Assembly: GCA_036250195.1 (NCBI GenBank)
Contig: JAVHZZ010000009.1
Span: 37,849,824-37,913,823, forward strand
Direction: 5' to 3'
DNA from: Mixophyes australis
Lineage: Eukaryota > Chordata > Amphibia > Anura > Limnodynastidae
DNA length: 64,000 nt
The notes beneath the pieces were generated by a model. The model was given only the letters and a program-made list of their open reading frames with translations, searched no databases and was not told the DNA's origin. The position numbers and the translations under genes are program-made. Numbering within the stretch: position 1 is the stretch's first letter; every line of letters begins with the position of its first letter. Below are positions 61,040-64,000 of this stretch, in pieces.

Positions 61040-61560
61040 AGGGTGTCATACATATGGACAGACACCAAACTGCCTATGTCCATTTTGATTTTTATTGTAC
61101 AGTCTATACTGGCTGTTTTTGTTTCTATTTAACTACAAGTGGAGGGGGGCTGATACAGACTGACACCAAACTGCCTTTGTCCATTTCTATTTAGCGTACA
61201 GTCTATGCTGGCTGTTTTTTTTTTTTATTTAACTATATGTGGAGGTGGTGATATACAGACAGTCACCAAATTCCATTTGTCTATTTCTATTTAATGTACA
61301 GTATATGCTGGCTGGTTTTTTTCTATTTAACTATATGTGGAGGGGGTGATATACACACAGTCACCAAACTCCTTTTGTCTATTTATATTTTATTGTACAG
61401 TCTATGCAGGCTGCTTCTTCGTCTATTTCAATTTTAATCTAGGGGAATATTATACACCCAAACAGAACATCTGTTTTGGCCATTTGTATTTATTAAATTG
61501 TCTTTGCAGGCTGCTTCTTTTTATATTTAACTATAAGTGTAGGGTGTAATATACACCCAA
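61040..61560. repeat. Imperfect tandem repeats, hAT right region
   Basis: About six units of roughly 90-110 bp with TGTACAGTCTATGCTGGCTG, TATTTAACTA and GGAGGGGG words. The inverted counterpart is at 31790-32190. Confidence 0.75.
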
Positions 61561-62024
61561 AGAAAATGGCTACATTGCCAATAGGCTAAGAATGAGAAGA
61601 AGACAATCAGGTTTGCGTGTAGAATTAAGGACGGCCTACCAGGGATTAAGCTGTTTTTTTTCCTAATTTTTTAGCTTTAGAATTACCTCACTTATCCAAG
61701 AACAGGTGGAGCACTAAATTAGGTTATTTTAGCCCCCAAATAAGTGATTTTTAAACAAATTGCAAAACAAAACCAAAACACGCAAGGGCGGTTTTGGCAA
61801 AACCAAAACCAAAACACGAAGGTAATCCAGATCCAAAACCTAAACCAAAACACGGGGGTCAGTGACCATCTCTAATGTCAACATACTTCAGGAAGTCCAT
61901 TCATCCGTATGAGAGTGCATTATGCACATACCCAGAAGGTGTTAACACTGATTTTGATCACCTATTCATTCCTGTAGTCCATTTGTTTTATGCTACATGA
62001 AATTAATTTATTTAATCTTGTTTG

Positions 62025-62735
62025 TGTTATGATCTGCCCTGTTTCTTTGTGTGCATTTTGCCCTGTGTTATTATTTGCCTTGTTTTCCTGTGTGCATATT
62101 ACCCTGCAGTGCCTATGATTCTCCTGGGTACTGCTGTTCTGCCCTAGACTCTTCTGCATGCCTGAAGGAGTTAATCTCCTTACCTGAAACCTAATTGGAA
62201 CTGCACCTGTGGCACTGCTTTAAGTACCTGCCTCAAGCTGTGCTCTGAGCAGTTCATCCTTGTTTACCTGGCTGCTGCTTGTGTTCCTGTTTGTTCCTGT
62301 TCAGTTCCCCTTCTCTGCCTTTGGATTTATCTTGCTGTGTATGACCTTGGACCGTGTACTGGACTCTGCTGTATTGCCTATGACCTCGATCTCTGCCTGT
62401 TTCCTGGATTTGTTGTTTGCCACCAGCCCTGACCTTTTTGCCTGGACTTCACCACCGCTGTATGCTATTTCACAATATCCCTGGACTCTATCTACTTTCC
62501 TGAACAGCCTTGTGCCTTCTGGACTGGGGTAAAGACTTATACCTGTTTATGAAAACCTGCATGTTCCTGGAACCATTCATTTCTGTGTTCCTTCCTGCCA
62601 TACCTGTTCATTATACCTGTTTATGAAAACCTGCATGTTCCTGGAACTGAATCCCTGTTTATATATTTTGCTGGAATAAAGACATTTGTATTATCCTTCC
62701 GTGGTTGCTTGCTGAGGTTACTAGGAATCATAACA
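62025..62735 (+). mobile_element. Gypsy D 5' LTR
   Basis: Starts TGTTATGATCTGCC and ends GGAATCATAACA; the terminal TGTTATGAT and ATCATAACA are a perfect 9-bp inverted repeat. A polyadenylation signal AATAAAG is at 62674. An internal direct repeat of about 60 bp (62535-62575 and 62605-62645, CCTGTTTATGAAAACCTGC) is present. The LTR D end AATCATAACA equals the end of LTR C (36307), which suggests related families. A word like the post-LTR sequence of A and B (TATAACCAGCCC) occurs only at 62828, 90 bases later. Confidence 0.75.
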
Positions 62736-62922
62736 TGATGAACTGCCATACTATTTAGGCCTGCTGATTGCACGCCCTCTGCTTAGTCCTGGGATTCCTA
62801 GTATTTTTGTATTTGAACCGGGACGGTATAACCAGCCCACAAAACAGCTTTGGAGTCAGGTGAAAGTTTTGTTTTATTCTGGGACCTTTTTCTGCAATCA
62901 AGTTTTCATTTGTGTTTGCAAC

Positions 62923-64000
62923 ATGTCTGTTTCACCAGTCTTGGAATTGCCACTGCTACAAACTTTACAGATGGACATTATATTGCTACGTTCCCAGCTG
63001 GCTAAATTTTCCACTTTGCTTTTGGACCCGCTCAGGAGACTGTCAGATTCTGTCTCTCCTAATTCAGAAGCTGCTGATCTGTCTAAATCCACCTTCTCTG
63101 CTGATGAACCTGTGCAAACAGCACCTCTTAAAAATACTTCTACAAATTTGCTGTTTTCTATGAACTATGGGGTAACAAATTCCCAGTACACAGGTGGTCC
63201 ACGCCCCCATCTGACCGAAGAGGAACGGTGGCGTAGGATAACATACAAGTTATGTCTCTACTGTGCCAGCAATGCACATTTCTTGCAGGACTGTCCTGTC
63301 CATAGACCACGTCAGCTTACTGAACCATCTCCTATTATTTCCTCTCCGCATTCCAAAATTATTTATACTCCACCATTTCTGTTCTCTGGGAAGAGACCCA
63401 ATCTGCCAGCTCCAGCCGCCTGTGCCGAGGTCACATCATCTGCCTCCAGCTTTGAGTCCGCTGTGTCCGGTCCTGAGTCCGCTGTGTCCGGTCCTGAGTC
63501 CGCTGTGTCCGGTCCTGAGTCCGCTGTGTCCGGTCCTGAGTCCGCTGTGTCCGGTCCTGAGTCCGCTGTGTCCGGTCCTGAGTCCGCTGTGTCCGGTCCT
63601 GAGTCCGCTGCCTCTACTCCCGAGTCTTCAGCCGCTGCCTCTACTCCCGAGTCTTCAGCCGCTGCCTCTACTCCCGAGTCTTCAGCCGCTGCCTCTACTC
63701 CCGAGTCTTCAGCCGCTGCCTCTACTCCCGAGTCTTCAGCCGCTGCCTCTACTCCCGAGTCTTCAGCACCAGAGGGGGCGCTGCCCTTACAGTCTGCTCC
63801 AGAGGGGGCGCTGCCCTTACCGTCTGCTCCAGAGGGGGCGCTGCCCTTACAGTCCGCTCCAGAGGGGGCGCTGCCCTTACAGTCCGCTCCAGAGGGGGCG
63901 CTGCCCTTACAGTCCGCTCCAGAGGGGGCGCTGCCCTTACAGTCCGCTCCAGAGGGGGCGCTGCCCTTACAGTCCGCTCCAGAGTTGCCTGTCCATGCGG
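62923..64000 (+). CDS. gag: Gypsy D gag-like protein with in-frame repeats, partial
   Basis: Open from the ATG at 62923 to the window end (359 codons, no stop), so the C-terminus is unseen. Residues 1-45 form a leucine-rich helix (LPLLQTLQMDIILLRSQLA). A serine-rich linker and HLTEEERWRR come next, then one zinc knuckle CLYCASNAHFLQDC (C-x2-C-x4-H-x4-C, about residues 113-126). The knuckle and the acidic/basic run before it align with the gypsy B gag C-terminus, but the capsid region is missing. From 63454 the protein becomes repetitive: seven ESAVSGP units, then about five ESSAAASTP units, then seven APEGALPLQS units. Particle assembly looks unlikely without capsid; RNA binding through the knuckle is possible. 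What follows the repeats decides whether this is a whole gag-pol or a derivative. Confidence 0.75.
   Translation, partial: MSVSPVLELPLLQTLQMDIILLRSQLAKFSTLLLDPLRRLSDSVSPNSEAADLSKSTFSADEPVQTAPLKNTSTNLLFSMNYGVTNSQYTGGPRPHLTEEERWRRITYKLCLYCASNAHFLQDCPVHRPRQLTEPSPIISSPHSKIIYTPPFLFSGKRPNLPAPAACAEVTSSASSFESAVSGPESAVSGPESAVSGPESAVSGPESAVSGPESAVSGPESAVSGPESAASTPESSAAASTPESSAAASTPESSAAASTPESSAAASTPESSAAASTPESSAPEGALPLQSAPEGALPLPSAPEGALPLQSAPEGALPLQSAPEGALPLQSAPEGALPLQSAPEGALPLQSAPELPVHA
63454..63600 (+). repeat. 21-bp coding minisatellite, 7 copies
   Basis: GAGTCCGCTGTGTCCGGTCCT repeated seven times with no visible variation, in frame with gag. Confidence 0.95.
63622..63768 (+). repeat. 27-bp coding minisatellite, 5 copies plus part
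   Basis: Units start GAGTCTTCAGCCGCTGCC, identical and in frame; the sixth is partial and leads into the next array. Confidence 0.95.
63769..63978 (+). repeat. 30-bp coding minisatellite, 7 copies
   Basis: Units start CCAGAGGGGGCGCTGCCC. Only one to two positions vary (TCTGCT/TCCGCT, ACAG/ACCG). In frame with gag. Confidence 0.95.

Larger units (their letters stand above)
49142..61874 (+). mobile_element. Autonomous-type hAT, split by gypsy B and a second hAT
   Basis: The ends TAGAGATGGGCGGGCTCGG and, inverted, TAGAGATGGTCACTGACCCC are flanked by the perfect duplication ATGTCAAC (49134-49141 and 61875-61882). Without its two insertions it would be about 4.9 kb. The left region has CAATTCTTATAG repeats (49379-49440) and five units of about 98 bp (49500-49990). 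The transposase follows in three blocks (50010-51882, 57252-57378, 59868-60790), and then a right region with a repeat built on TATTTAACTA and GTACAGTCTATGC (61040-61560). The minus-strand element at 31441-33591 is an internally deleted relative. Confidence 0.92.

Overview
The window reads as non-genic eukaryotic DNA from a vertebrate, most likely an anuran amphibian. That assignment is an inference from the repeat mix: V-SINEs with an L2-type tail, L2 and L1 LINEs, many hAT and PIF/Harbinger miniature elements, chromodomain Ty3/gypsy elements, and a Penelope-like fragment with a hammerhead motif. I found no convincing host exon, tRNA, rRNA or CRISPR array. Almost every long reading frame belongs to a transposable element, and most are broken by stops or frameshifts.

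Layout. 1-12 kb: AT-rich DNA with scattered SINE and LINE pieces and short DNA transposons, including a 523-bp foldback with a telomere-like core (8660-9182). 13-14.8 kb: a decayed L1-like reverse transcriptase. 16.4-17.6 kb: a large inverted-repeat element. 19.7-25 kb: a near full-length hAT transposon with a BED-finger transposase and a perfect 8-bp target-site duplication (TSD). 28-30.6 kb: a Harbinger end plus a transposase fragment, with a hAT element nearby. 31-34.7 kb: an L2 LINE on the minus strand, split by an internally deleted hAT and a LINE tail. 36.3-43.7 kb: a minus-strand gypsy remnant, then a plus-strand gypsy (A) whose integrase is split by a 1.28-kb insertion carrying a hammerhead-ribozyme-like fold. 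45.9-47 kb: a hAT element with a minisatellite. 49.1-61.9 kb: a second autonomous-type hAT whose transposase is split by a complete LTR-bounded gypsy (B, 51883-57246) and then by a non-autonomous hAT (57387-59859). 62.0-64.0 kb: the 5' LTR and repeat-rich gag of a third gypsy (D), running off the window.

Relative ages follow from the nesting. The minus-strand gypsy is older than gypsy A, and gypsy A is older than the insertion in its integrase. The hAT at 49142-61874 is older than gypsy B and than the non-autonomous hAT inside it. The elements encode their own mobility functions (transposase; gag, protease, reverse transcriptase, RNase H, integrase, chromodomain). The many non-autonomous copies share termini with autonomous ones and were probably mobilised in trans. 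Gypsy B gag is the only full-length undamaged coding region, and gypsy D gag is open as far as it can be seen.
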